Below, in pieces: positions 25,451-38,200 of a stretch of DNA of 64,000 nucleotides (positions are counted from its first letter, which is position 1; every line of letters begins with the position of its first letter). The stretch spans positions 2,682,836 to 2,746,835 of the forward strand of contig VXAY01004360.1 in the NCBI GenBank assembly GCA_013399855.1. The letters run 5' to 3'. This DNA comes from Oxyruncus cristatus. Taxonomy: Eukaryota > Chordata > Aves > Passeriformes > Cotingidae. The notes below the pieces were generated by a model, which had not been told where the DNA came from, searched no databases, and saw nothing but the letters and a program-made list of their open reading frames with translations. A program made the position numbers and the translations under genes.

Positions 25451-28400
25451 ATCAAATACAGTAACAGATTATGATCTAGCATGACAGTCTTCTCTTTCCA
25501 TTATTTCCCAAATCTTAATGTCATTTTCTTCTTCTCCTCATGAATATCACAGTAGCTTAAAAATCTACTTTTTTTTTTAATCTTTTCTGTTTTGTTTGAT
25601 TTTTTTTGGTTGTCCTTTTGTTGTTGTTGTTAAAATTTCAGCACCCAGCTTAAATGTCTTTCATGTCTGTAAATTTGCCACCTAATCATCCTGTTTATGG
25701 AATTCACCTATTGAAGTAAAAATTATGTGCAGCTCTTTAGAACACTTACAAGACGTATAAAAACAGTTCTTTCATGTACTTTTTTATAATTAAGCATGTA
25801 GAAAGCAAAACAAATTTACAAATCTTTATCTAACATTTAAAAAATTGATAATAGAAAAACACACCTATACAGTACTTTTTGCTAGTTATGGCATTAACTA
25901 CAGCATTTGGATATTACATGGTGCATCTTTCAGCAATGAGAAACAGGATAACTCAAAGGTGCAGCTACTGAGCACACAGTGTGACAGATAAACTAATAAA
26001 CCAGTAAATACTGTTCTACCGACTACCCCCAGTGAGATAATGAAAAAATGAAGACAAGTGCAGTATCAGAGTCCTGGGCAACCTCTACATACAACCACAA
26101 GTCCTGCTACTTCATTTCAAAGTAATGAAAAACTTCTCAACAACACCAGGGAATGTCAAAGGGGGACTTGTAAGTACTGTTTATACCATTTACACCTGTA
26201 TTACTCACACCTCCAAATATTTACTTGAAAGATGTAGTTCAGAACTTATAAACAAGGTAGTTAAAAAAGAATAATTTGATTCAAATCTATGCTAGTATCA
26301 CTAAACTGTAATAATCTGATAATGGCCACAAAGCTTTTTCTTGTTTAACCAAAAAACACATTTAACAAGAAGTTACGTTTTATTTCTAAAACCATTAAGC
26401 TGATATCTAAATTGCTGCTGTAAGGATAAAAAATCCAACATTTCACAATGTATGGAATCCCAACTAATATAAAATGTTCTCAATGAGTTTATTTTGATAT
26501 CACTGTAGAATTACTTAAAATTAATGTATTAACCAAGTTTCAAACCTAAAACCTAACATTTAAACAGGACCATTCCCAAAGCATTAAGACTTATAATAGC
26601 ATGGGCTGTAAACCAAAACCAGGTATCAGTAATTCCAATCTTTTCATTAGAATTGTTACAACTGCTTTCAAAACCTTCAGAATTAACATGACATCAAAAC
26701 CAGAAATCTTATGTTTTCATCTAAACACAGGAAGCCACAGAAAGAAGAAGTAACTTGAAACTCTAGTAGCAGACAGGAGATTAATATAACCTCTGTTTCA
26801 TAATCAGTTTCTTCTCTGGCAAATGATTAATAGCTGAGATTTCACCACTTGAAGAGCTGTGGGGCAGGGGGAGAACGTCAGAAACAAAGTATCTCGGAAA
26901 TGCATATTCAAGAACAAGTTGCTTCTTCACCGGAAACTGACATAATCATGTATACTATATCATGATTTGGTAGTTAACACCTGTTTAGAATGGAAAAACA
27001 CAAATTTCATCACCATATAATCATAGCTCAAGGAAAAAATCCTCATCTCCTTCTACACTGACAATTTTGGCAATGAGCACAAATTCCTCAGAACTACAAG
27101 CAGTATTTATACTGGCTTCAGCATATAAAGAAATTCTTTAGCACATCTCTTTGAACAAATATTATTATCTTTTGGCAGACTCTGTTTCCTTTTCATTCTC
27201 TTCAGATCTTCCATTAATTTACACTACATTGAAACAAGTTAGGCAGTCTGCAGAAGTACTGAAGCATAAGTAGCTGCATGGTCATTTTTATTTACATTTG
27301 GCAGCTACTGAGTAGCTGTACTGAAAATTTCCTTTTAAAATATATCTTTCATGCAGAACATAATCACTAACATTAGATATCCTAGTTTTCACAGGAGAAA
27401 ATGAACGTTTCTTTTAATCTTTCTCTTGTAAATAATCCTATGTCACATTCGTGACACTTCAAAGTCAAACACTGAGAACACACATAGGTAGCACAATAAG
27501 CTGACTTGAGGACTACCACTCAATTTTGGCTTGTGTCAAACCTAAGCTATCTATCATACCTAAAACTTTTATAGAGAATGAAGACACCTACCAACTCAAG
27601 GTCTTCTACCCCGCTACGGGACCAGATACGTGAAATCTAGTTTTGTTTGCATGTGTAGGTTTTTATTTTCTCTACATTCAAGCCAGATGTAAAGGTGACA
27701 AACATCAGGACAGGGACGGTCAGCCACATCAACTCAGCAGTATCACTGGCTCTTTAAGTGCTACCATTTCTTCTGCTTCTTGGCATTTTATCTTCTATGT
27801 TGCCTTAGATACTTTCCCTAAGATCTCAGAAGAAACATATGGAAGGAAAAGGTGAAATAACGAGCATGTATTCCCAGTTTTCTTTAATTTCTGATTAGGT
27901 CTACAAATTCCCTTTCTCTGTAACACATTATCTAGAAACCACTCTTTTCATTTATCTGGTATTTGGCCAAACTGAAGGACTACTGCTTAAATAACAAAAT
28001 AATTAGATCAGACTTCCAGTTCACCCATTCTCTCTCACTTCTAACTATGGATAGAACATAACTTACCTTCCTTCCTAACATATTAGTGCAGCTGACTACA
28101 AGTATTGTCCCAAATACACAACTTCTGCAATTAGTTATCCGCTTGAAATGCCTCCTGGGATTTTTCAGATTCTGCTGAATCCTTTTATACATCTTCAAGA
28201 ATACTTTTTTTTTCCTTTTATGACTAACAGCCATTTCCTCACCTGCCTCTTATTTAATCACATCTCTGGTGTCTCCACAAGACTCCATAAAATGTATTGA
28301 ATTTTGATGATATAATCTTTCTTTTTACAGTCCCCATTACATTCAATTCAAGCTTCTAGTCTCCTGATTATCTTGCAACTTTGCCACTTGTTTTAGACAG

Positions 28401-30524
28401 ATATGAGTATCTAAAGAATTATTCACCACCTCCCTCAATTTCATCAGGAGGGAATAAGGTTCCAAAAAGCCTCACCTGCACCATGTTAGAAAAGATAAAA
28501 GCTCTGCTCTCCCTTAAGTTCTAGCAAATACCTGTTTTATTCTGTTCTGAAATATCTCAACTACTTAAAAATCTGAGTAGTGCAAAAGTAGGAAGGCCAC
28601 ATCCTCAAAAGACACCTTATTTTTTAGCACTGACTTCACATATCATTTTGTAAAAAAAGCCACCAGATAAAATGAAGTAAACAGCCTTTTATTTAGATTT
28701 ATTTAACATTTCTTACACACTACCAAGTAAGTCTTCCCTTGCCCAAAAGCTTTTTTGGCATGTCTCTCATGAAAGCACACTTCTCAGTTCACTGGCAAGA
28801 CTTTAGCTCCTTCACATTTACAATTCTTTACAGATTTTTCCATCTGACAGGAAGCCAACTGATTTAAAAATAAGGAAAGCTTCACTTTCATAGTGAACAT
28901 CTAAGTAAAATTCCAGCTACTTTACCTCTGTCTTAAAACTGCAGTGGTAATTATGTTGTATAACACTCTAGGGATTTAAAACAGTTAGCAAGGAGAGATA
29001 ATTATAATAGTAGAAATGGCTAAAAAAAAGCATACAGCAGCTTCACCTGTGAGTTCGGCAAATGCAGTAATAGGTCTCCTTTCACAAGATCTACTGACCC
29101 ACCTCTACTGTAGGTAGAAGTAGAAATTCACATGAAGAATTCCAAAGGCCCCATTATTCATCTTTAACAATACCCTCCTCTGTACATTGTAAGCAGCACG
29201 TTTAGCAGTAAATGACAAATTTGTCTTGCTCACAGGAGGGTAGTGGAGGAATAGACTCAAAAAAGTGGTTTCAATATATTTATCTTGTTTCACCTTAATA
29301 TGTCATGACATAGTCAGCCATGGTAGCCAAGACATGAATTCTGCTCCAGAGGACATTTTTCTTCCTCTACCCCTGAAAACTATACAAGTAATGTCATCTT
29401 TTGTTTCCTTCATCTACGTATTTTTCCATCTCTCTACCCAAGATACGACCTGAAGCAGGACATACTGTTTCTACTGCCTACATCTGTCTGTCGATCTGTA
29501 CTTTTTTTGATTTTTTAATGAAACTTAATGATGAATGTTCCTCCCTGTTGAGCACACAGAAGACAGTGTTCCTATGAGTGTTCATCATCACATTAAAAAC
29601 CATTACAGAAGTTACTCCTCTTCAGCTGTCAATTATTCCCTTAGAAGAAGTAGGATTCCACACATGTGTTTAAGACTGCTTTTTTAAGACTGCTGGATTG
29701 AAACATAAAATGGCTTTACATAAACCATCCATGAAGAATATTCCAAGTAGGAAACCACTGAAGAGGTTCAAATCCTTCCTCTCCCACCACTTTGCAAACC
29801 ACCTTCATCCCCCATTGACCACAGCTTTACTATTTCTCACCATGAAGGCTTCTTCTAAGTTATATGGCTTTATCTTTTGGAAGAGCAGCAGATGTAGTTT
29901 TCACTGCAGTTTAAGCTAGAACTAAGAACTTGAACAATTGAACCAAATCTTCTGATGTGACCATTTTGTTACAAATTAGCTACATCCATTTAAACAGAGT
30001 TAAACTGATGCCACTCTCAGCTGATGTTTCTTTCCTAAGTCTAAGACAATCAAGTTGAGCCATCGATGCATATGAAACTTCATTCTTGAAACCAAAGGAA
30101 ATAAGACATGTTTCTCTGCCACAGAAGAGACCCTTAACTATCTGTCATGATTTTTACAATACACAAAACATGAAGGTGGGACAAACCAAAGGCCAAAATC
30201 AGCAAGAGATGCAGAGCGCATCAAAACACTAACCACCTTTTAACACCAGCAGGCATGCTTCCTTAATGAAGGAAAGACTCTCAAGTACAAGCTGGTCTCC
30301 AGATAAAAAAATAGTAAAGTTAAGAGCAAATTTTTGAAGCTAAAAGTTATGGTAAGAAAAACAGTGATGTTCATATAGCTGAAGATCTACACGGTACTTG
30401 GATCTCAGTGATGCATAGAACATTCAGTTTCAGTTTTCTACTTTCTCACAGAAATCAAGTTATGCCCAAAATACCAATGACACCAAAATTTTTACACAAA
30501 GCATAATTTTACATATTTTGACAG

Positions 30525-30585
30525 NNNNNNNNNNNNNNNNNNNNNNNNNNNNNNNNNNNNNNNNNNNNNNNNNNNNNNNNNNNNN
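30525..30585. other. Assembly gap (61 N)
   Basis: Sixty-one consecutive unknown bases separate TTTTGACAG from CCCCTTACAG. Any reading frame crossing it is artificial. The missing sequence cannot be inferred. Confidence 0.99.
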
Positions 30586-31398
30586 CCCCTTACAGACTAT
30601 GGCACTAAAATGAGGTGTAAACAACGCCTTCAGTACTTTCACAATAGCTTTTTGCAAAAAAACGAAAAATTCTGACAACAATCTATCAGAGACAACTTTA
30701 TTGAGTCCATTCAACTCCTGAAATCAGCATGCATTGTGCTGAGGGGGCGGGCAGGGAAATAACTGACTTGAGTCCTTCACATTCTTTACTACTATGCAGT
30801 TTAAATGCAACAAAATGTGTTCAGTAAGTTCATATTTTTATTGCACAACTGCAGTTAGATCATCAATTTAGGCATTTAAGAGTTACTTTTAAGGAACAAA
30901 ACATATTTTTGCCAATTCTTTTGCAATCAGAAAGGTCCCCAGACTAGTAAACAAAGGTTACAAACATTTTAACAAGTAAACAGATAATTACCACTTTAGA
31001 GGATCCAAATCCACTGAATATGGGTCCAAAATTTATACTGGCAAACTATTCCATTTTCCATTAAATTCCATTACTCATCAATTAGATAACTGCAACTAGA
31101 CACCAGTTCATTTTATATAATACACAGTGCTTCAAACAGCACCCAACAATATTGTAAACAGTATGGAAAATATAACTAAAAATGAATGGAGAGAAAAGGC
31201 AGAAAAAATATATAACTATTCTATTCTGCTTTTACTGAAAAATCTCTGAAGACAAGTGAATTATAACTTTTCTTGAAAGCATTCTGAAGGCTAGTACAGA
31301 GCATGTACTCTAACTACAAGATGAGTGGTGTACTGATGCTCACCCCCCGCACAAAAAGAACCTCACTGACACAGCACATACCAAATTCAAATACAACC

Positions 31399-31866
31399 TT
31401 TATTATAAAAAATTAAAACAAAGTAACATCACACCATTAATGCACTAGATCGATAAGTACTATCTCTTAGAAGAAATGAAAAAGAATGTCAAAGTTCTGT
31501 ACATCACCACTGAGAACATGGTGTACAAGTCATGCAGCAGTGTCACCCAACAAAAAAAGTGTTTGCATTTCGAATTTCAATTCATTATTTTAACGCCTTG
31601 GAAAAACTAAAGGTTCTTCTCCTTTGTTTCTCTGAGCCCAATCTAGCGGTACACTTTCAATGATTAAACTGTCAGTCCAGTGATAAGTGGGCAGCACTTT
31701 GAGCAATTTGTCAGCCCTCTTGGTGTCAAAATTCAGTCATTTCTTTTTTGCAAGAAGAGCCTGCAAAACTCCTTTTGTGGGCATTTGTAAGGTTTGCATC
31801 AAACTGACTTCAAATCCAAATAGAGCACACTCATCTGTTCTCTTTGTATAAATGTCAACAGAAAGC
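31399..31866 (-). pseudogene. Decayed protein-coding remnant, possible processed retrocopy; gene of origin not identified
   Basis: On the minus strand a frame from about 31866 to the terminal TAA at 31590-31592 gives about 91 codons with a single internal TGA (31737-31739). The 48 codons after that stop have protein-like composition, for example KRADKLLKVLPTYHWTDSLI and SVPLDWAQRNKGEEPLVF. Codons before it include TDECALFGFEVSLMQTLQ. About 185 bp after the terminal stop an AATAAA signal (31404-31399) occurs followed by GT-rich DNA, as at an mRNA 3' end. Upstream the frame is broken, but protein-like stretches continue in shifting frames to about 32700, for example KELMDFLSDLLWPF and RHIQELRLKYTVF. 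I do not recognise the parent. No poly(A) tail is seen after the signal. Alternatives are chance frames, or a rearranged exon of an unknown nested gene. Confidence 0.42.
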
Positions 31867-33183
31867 TTTTAAGTGCTTTATTATTGGTGGAACATTGCAA
31901 CTCATGTGTTTTCTAATCTAGCAGCTTTAGTACGCTTACTTGGCAAAGAAATAGCTGGTTTTATTCATCACAATTTTAACAGTCTTCACAGTTAATACCA
32001 GTGCTGTTTGCTACTATTGCTGATGCAGCAGAAATAGCAACGCTAGCAAAAAACCAAGTCATTTTTAATATTGTGCTACATGGACCTGTACCCGCGTGCA
32101 TCATCAGTATACAGTCTAAAATGCTGGCAAGCATTTACACCTCCCACCCCGATATTAATCGGTGAAATGCCTGAGCCTCAGACAAACAAGATTCATAGCA
32201 CCTTTCCTTCAGAAATCAATACAGAGTGGAGGAAAAAAAAAAAAAATTTAGACTTAGGATCAAGCATCAAAGCTGATAAAACAGACTTCCGACAAATTTT
32301 CCTACATCAGCAATTTTGGTTTGAAGCATGACATTGACCTCTGACATAATTAACTGGCAAATTTATAAGTCATGCATCCATTTCCACTCCCTAAAACCTG
32401 CATTTATGTTATTTAACATTATGACACGTCTGAACGGCCAGAGCAGGTCTGATAAAAAGTCCATCAACTCTTTATTACAGCTGACAGTGGCAATTTGCTT
32501 TTGCTTAGAAAAGTAATATAAAGAAGATTAAATACACTCTCCTCATTTTCTTGGTAATCTCAAAAAACTGTATATTTAAGACGAAGTTCTTGTATGTGTC
32601 TCATCAGATCCCAGCCCTATGCTCCAAAAACCTAAATATCTTTAACATAAAAATCAGTATAGAAGTTCCCAAGAGGATACCTGAAAGAGCTTTTCAGCAG
32701 TTTACTCAGCATATTCAACTAATATAACATTGCAACTGACATACACTATCCATCCACATCCAAATGAGTATCTTCGTAAAATGGAAGGTTTCTTGAGGTG
32801 AGTAGTTAGCTGACAGAGAAAACAGTGAAACTGAACCAAACATTTAAGAGTCAAGGAAAGTGATTTAAAAGTTAACACTAAAAATCCAGAAAATTAATAG
32901 AGAATATTCCTATTTGTTAAGGCTCGGCACTAGATCAAACTTACACAATAACTCCATTCAAGTAAATGAACATAAACTGTTCTGCTTGTCACAAAGTTTC
33001 CTTACAACACAGGTTAGATAACAGCATCAGACTTTTCAAAACATTCGCCCTTTAATACAGTCCATCAGCACAGCACAACTGCTGAAGCAGATCTGGCAGC
33101 TCACATGTGTATCAGGCTTAATTACAACCCTCACAAAAATCTATTTTAGCTCACTTCAGCACCAAGTTGCCCCTAAATACTTA

Positions 33184-33655
33184 CAGAATCACAGAACCAA
33201 TTAGGTTTGAAAAGCCCTCTGAGATCATCAAGTCCAACCTATGACCCAAACACTGCCATGTCAACTAGACCATGGTACTAAGTGCCACATCCAGTCTTTC
33301 CTTAAACACCTCCAGGGATGGTGACTCCATCTCCCTGGGCAGTCCATTCCATGTTTAATCACCCCTCTGTGAAGAAATTTCTCCTAATGTCCAGCCTAAA
33401 CCTCCCCTGATGCAGCTTAAGACTATGTCCTCTCATCCTGTCCCTAGTTGCCTGGGAGAAACGACCGACCCCCACCTGGCTACGATCTCGTTTCAGGTAG
33501 TTGTAGAGAGTATCAGGTCACCTCTGAGTCTCCTCCTCTCCAGGCTAAACAACCCCAACTCCTTCAGCTGCTCCTCATAGGACTTACCGTCTAGACCCTT
33601 CACCAGCTTCACTGCACCTCTCCAGACTCACTCTAGGCACCTCAATGCCCTTCCT
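33184..33655 (-). mobile_element. CR1 LINE 3' fragment (second copy)
   Basis: The plus strand starts with CAGAATCACAGAACCAATTA, the reverse complement of a CR1 3' end. It continues through GATCATCAAGTCCAACC, CACCTCCAGGGATGGTGACT, CTCCCTGGGCAG, TCTCCTAATGTCCAGCC, CCCTAGTTGCCTGGGAGA, CTCTCCAGGCTAAACAACCC and CACCTCAATGCCCTTCC. It is about 470 bp, minus orientation, 5'-truncated. The diagnostic blocks differ from the 9.3-kb copy, so it belongs to another CR1 subfamily. Confidence 0.93.
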
Positions 33656-34029
33656 TTGTTACAAGTAGCACAGCTAAATGCACATCAAGCTTCCAAATCT
33701 ATTCGAAGTTTTTGTTTGTTGTTCTTTCCACACAGTAGCATAAATCAAATGTCTGGCATGTAACCACAATAATAAACAACCCGAGTATCTTAGATGTGGG
33801 AGAATCTGCAGTAATACAGATGTGTACAAACTAATCATCAGAAAGGTTAAAGAAAGGAGCCATTTATTCTATGAGATTTAAATGTTACTTGGTGCTATTT
33901 AAAAGCAACAACAGTATCAGCTCAGAACTTCTATGGGTTTACTACCTCAGGTGGGTATTTTTTAAGCAAAAAAATCTGTTACCTCAGTTTACTATCTTTT
34001 TTTTAAACTCATCTTTGTGAACAATGTAG

Positions 34030-34368
34030 ATTGACTGGTTTGCAATGGACCTTCTCTACCCAGACACTGTCCCATGCTACCTTCACAAGAGTCAACTGCT
34101 GTCAACTTTCCGCAGGTATATTGTGCATATGAAAGAAACTGAATTTACACTGAACAACTATGAAGTCATGCAATGGGAAGCTCTGCAGTTAATGTCAAAA
34201 GAACAGTCTCTCAAAAAGTATACTGAGCACTTCAGAAAACAGTATCCTAATTCACATCAGAATCTCATAGATACGAGCACAGAAATCCCATCTACTCTAT
34301 GCTATTCTGTCAATATGTGCAAAGAGTGCCTACAAATAAAGGGCAAGACACTATTTTACAACCTTTAA
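34030..34368 (+). other. Unassigned stop-free frame, 108 codons from ATG
   Basis: Preceded in frame by TAG at 34027; ATG at 34045; ends TAA at 34366-34368. The peptide has no motif I recognise. It lies antisense to QKI with no visible promoter, splice site pair or poly(A) signal that would support a gene. It is most likely a chance frame and is listed only because it is among the longer ones in this AT-rich DNA. Confidence 0.15.
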
Positions 34369-36552
34369 ACCACAACCAACTAATTTAAATAAATTCCTTG
34401 CTGAGACCCTCCAAAATGATGAGTCTTGAAGTTTAGTGTAGAATGATGGAGTTAACCTAAATTTCACATTTGCTTATTCTTGGAACTGAGAAATGAAAAC
34501 TGCTAAAAAAAATCTACTTGAAAACTAAAAGCAACACCATTAGATTCTTCCCTGTATTCAAAGGTGCACCATAAGGCTCACCAATTTCAAAGAGCAACAT
34601 AGAGCACATGTAGTTATTTTCTCAGTCTTTGGAAAGAAGCCACAATGATCATCTAATGTTAGCAATTATAAGAAAACATTCCATTGGTTAATGTACTCTA
34701 TGTCTGCTGCATGAAAGGACTGAGGTAATTTTTTTTACTTCCACGATCACCCAAAAATAATTACCTATTCACTAGCACAGTAATCTTAGCGAGTCTTCTC
34801 TCTTTTACTATTTGCTTTAAGGCCAAAGCAAATTTCACACATTCTAACAACGCAAATCCAATCTGAGGGAACACAAAACTTGATTGCTAACAAAGTATTT
34901 CAGGAACTTCTGGAAAGTGAAAACACGTATCCTCCTGCTTCCTCCATCAATTTTTCACATGGTTTTGTATGTCTTTCTGTGTCACCAAACTTAATCCTCA
35001 AAGTTAATGAACACAGTGATCACCTGATGTGTTAAAAAAAGCTATACATCTGGACCATAAGAGGAAAAAAATAATTAGTCAGTATTAGCTGATTAGTTGT
35101 GAAGTATTAACATTATGCATTCTTTATTAAAAAAATATATACTATACTGCTATTGAGATGCTGATGGAAACACTTTATAATCATAAAACCCTGGATTTGG
35201 GCACTATGGTTTTTGCATCTGTGACATCTAAAAAACCTGATTATTAGTTATCAGCTGAGGAATTTACCTAATACTGTAAGATATGAAACATCAAAATGTG
35301 AGAAAGCAAGCATACCTAGTGATAATCAAGTGACTTAGTTATAAAGTGAACATTTCTAGTTCTAACCTGCTAGTATAACACAAGGCTATTCCGGTACTTG
35401 CAAGCAACGTCTCTCTCTACATGAAGTACAATTTCATAAGAGGCTGACCTGACAACTTTCATCACTTCAACTGGAACCTAATCCATTTGAATAGGACTGA
35501 CTAGTTCCTCTCATTCCCAATTTACTTTTTCTTAGCTGATCACATACAACAGTAATACAATCCCTCTTTTATACACACTGCTCCCCATCACACAGTATTG
35601 TTTTAAATGCTGCCCTACCCAGGCTCTATCAGCATTTTATTTGCGAGACTAAGACAGCAACCAGTTTTGGTTGACAAGTATCAGCACCGACAAGTTAGTC
35701 ATCTACAACATTAAATACGTTAACTATTGCACTGCTCTGCCATTACATTAAGAAGATGCACCGCACAACTTTAAAATTAACTTTTAAGTATTAGAAGACT
35801 CCCTAATGTTAGGCACTACACAAAGAAGATCTCTCCTTAACCAAATACATAACCAACACAATAGCTTAAGAATTTGACAATGTAGCTGACCAAGTTACAG
35901 CCCTAAATTAAGCATTATCCACCTGTGTTAAAAGATTATACACATCCAACATACCTTTTAGTTTATTTATATTAAGTTACAAAGCATAATAGCAGAAATC
36001 AGTTCTTACTATAGCAGTAGTTAAATATTCCTGCATGTCATGAACTGATAGACTTATCCATTACACTGCTGGTGAACTACTGTTTGGCTTTAATAAGCAA
36101 AGAAGACTTTAAAGGAGATGGCCATGAAAACAGGTTATTATTTAGATTTCAAAACAGTTAACTTTGATGAAATAATGGAACTTGTCAGCAAAATCATCTG
36201 AAGATAAGATGTAAAATACAAGTATTAGAAAAACTGAAAACCCCGAGTTGGAACTACAGTAACCAAACATGTACTCATGCAGGAAAACACTCCAAAATTT
36301 AATGCCAGAATAAATATTCCAGCCAGACACATCAGTCCATTTTTATTATTATGCCAAATTTCAAACACGTTGAAGAATTTGAAAAACAGTGTGAAAGTCC
36401 GTAAAGCATATGACAAGTTTACCACAGATAGACAGTGCTAGACTAACACAATAACTGTAAGAGTGCTCAAGGAAACAGAGCAATGCTAAACTGAGTTTCC
36501 CATGCAATCCTCTGCATGGAATTTAAGTAGAGAAGTTTGGTTAAAACATGAC

Positions 36553-36616
36553 AGGGAGGTTGGAAGTAGATGATCTTTAAGGTCCCTTCCAACCAAAACC
36601 ATTCTGTGATTCTGTA
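36553..36616 (+). mobile_element. Short CR1 LINE 3' tail fragment
   Basis: Sense CR1 3' end: GGAGGTTGGAAGTAGATGAT, then CTTTAAGGTCCCTTCC, AACCAAAACC and the terminal direct repeats ATTCTGTG ATTCTGT. About 60 bp, severely 5'-truncated, and opposite in orientation to the two larger CR1 copies and to QKI. Confidence 0.93.
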
Positions 36617-37948
36617 AAATGGGGACTCCAAGAAAAGTTCTTAAAGGTATAAACTAAAACAAAGTGACAATAGCTGTGCTAAAAGTAGAACTAATTAAAA
36701 GGAGGTTGACCAAAGGTGATGAAAAAACTCATAAAAGGTGGACTGAATAATCTCTAAAAATTAATTAGTGAAAAGGAATCTCTTTCTAAACTGCTAATGC
36801 TACAAAACAAGGAGGTTCCCCCACCAATAAAAAGTGTTCTATATGACACTGGGATGCAAAACCCAGTATCAATCACACACTGACCAGGAGGAACACCAAG
36901 CAGTGACAGCAGCAAAGGAGAAGATATCTTCATGCAGTCGTACGGTATTTTCAATGAAGAACTGAAAAAATTGCATGAGCACTCTTGAAATGATGCATAT
37001 AATTTCAGTCATCCTCATTTAGAAAAAAAATACAGAAAATACTAAAGTATATTCACATCATGTAAAAATGGACAGCCACTCACAGGAAAAAAAGAAAAAA
37101 AAAGCAGTTTGCTCATTATGAATACACTGACGAGTGTCACCAGAGTAAGAGTTACAAGGGCAACATATGTTGTAAAATTAAATCGATTTTAGCTGCCCAC
37201 AAGTACAACAGTAATAAAAATTCTGAATTTGAGACACATCATTTTAGAAGAACCCACCACAGTGAATTCTCTTATCTGGGGAAAAAAATTAAATCAAACA
37301 TGATCTGTTTTTAGATAACATAAATGATACACAGCTTGGGATATGATTTCCTTACCAAGACAGTCTGCAAATTAAAACAAATTAGGTCACACACCAAGAA
37401 GTAAATAATTCCATACGCAGATGGTTTATCAAACAGCTCTATGACCCACCCCTATTGTATGTACAGCAAGATTAAGGGGTTTTATTTCAAGCATCAGTCT
37501 TAAAGAGAATCTATTAAGAATGCTACATATGCTAATAAGAACAATTTTACCTTACAGAATTTTGTAATTTATTATAAAAACACAACCAGCAACAAAAACT
37601 TATATGAGAAATGTAACTAGCAAAAAATTTTGCATCATCAATAAAGACTTTAACTAAGGCACTGAAAGAATTTTAAAAGCACTTGTATTTAAGCTAGGTG
37701 GCATCTACAGAAAAGAGCATTACTTAAAAACTGTCACTGAGTTTCTCTACTACAACTGTCAAACAACTTCAATATCACATTGACATGATTAAGATAACCA
37801 GTCAACTTCAAAAAGCTGGTCATTTTTCATCAACCTAGAGAAAAAAAAGAAGTGTGCTTGAATTCACTGCAAATACACACACCTGAGTAATCTTCTAAAA
37901 GATAAATATTCCTATGTAAACATGGTTCTCCAGGGTGGTGAAACCTGG

Positions 37949-38200
37949 CATCATCATCATGGCGAGGCTTCGTGAATGAGGATTAGAGAAGGACTCTACC
38001 CACGCTTGCTACAAGCACGTTGATGGCTAAGAAGGCCAATGCGAGATAGACAAGTCTGGTTGCAAAAGGCACAGCGGAAAGTCTCCTCAGGCGGTATTGG
38101 CAAGCAAAACCTGGCAATAACCAAACTAAATCTTGCATGACTGAGACCTAACTTCAAGGTTAAAAAAAAGTAGGCTGTTGATAGTTGTAATTTTTAGTAA
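37949..38200 (-). mobile_element. 3' end of a non-CR1 LINE: ORF2 C-terminal zinc finger and trinucleotide tail
   Basis: On the minus strand an open frame from just after a TAA near 38200 ends at TAG (37998-37996). Its last residues contain FRCAFCNQTC followed by LSRIGLLSHQRACSKRG. The Cys-x2-Cys pair, the SRIGLxSHxRxC signature and the nearby stop are typical of the extreme C-terminus of reverse-transcriptase polyproteins of several animal non-LTR retrotransposon families. About 30 bp past the stop lies a short (ATG)n tail (GATGATGATG, 37949-37962), as at the 3' ends of such elements. All metal-ligand residues and the frame are intact, which is odd for an old fragment. Clade not determined; it is clearly not CR1, whose 3' end is different. 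It could also be an exapted exon. Confidence 0.55.

Noticed and set aside
30460..30714. Open frame crossing the N gap
   Set aside because: A third of its codons fall in unknown sequence, so the frame is artificial.
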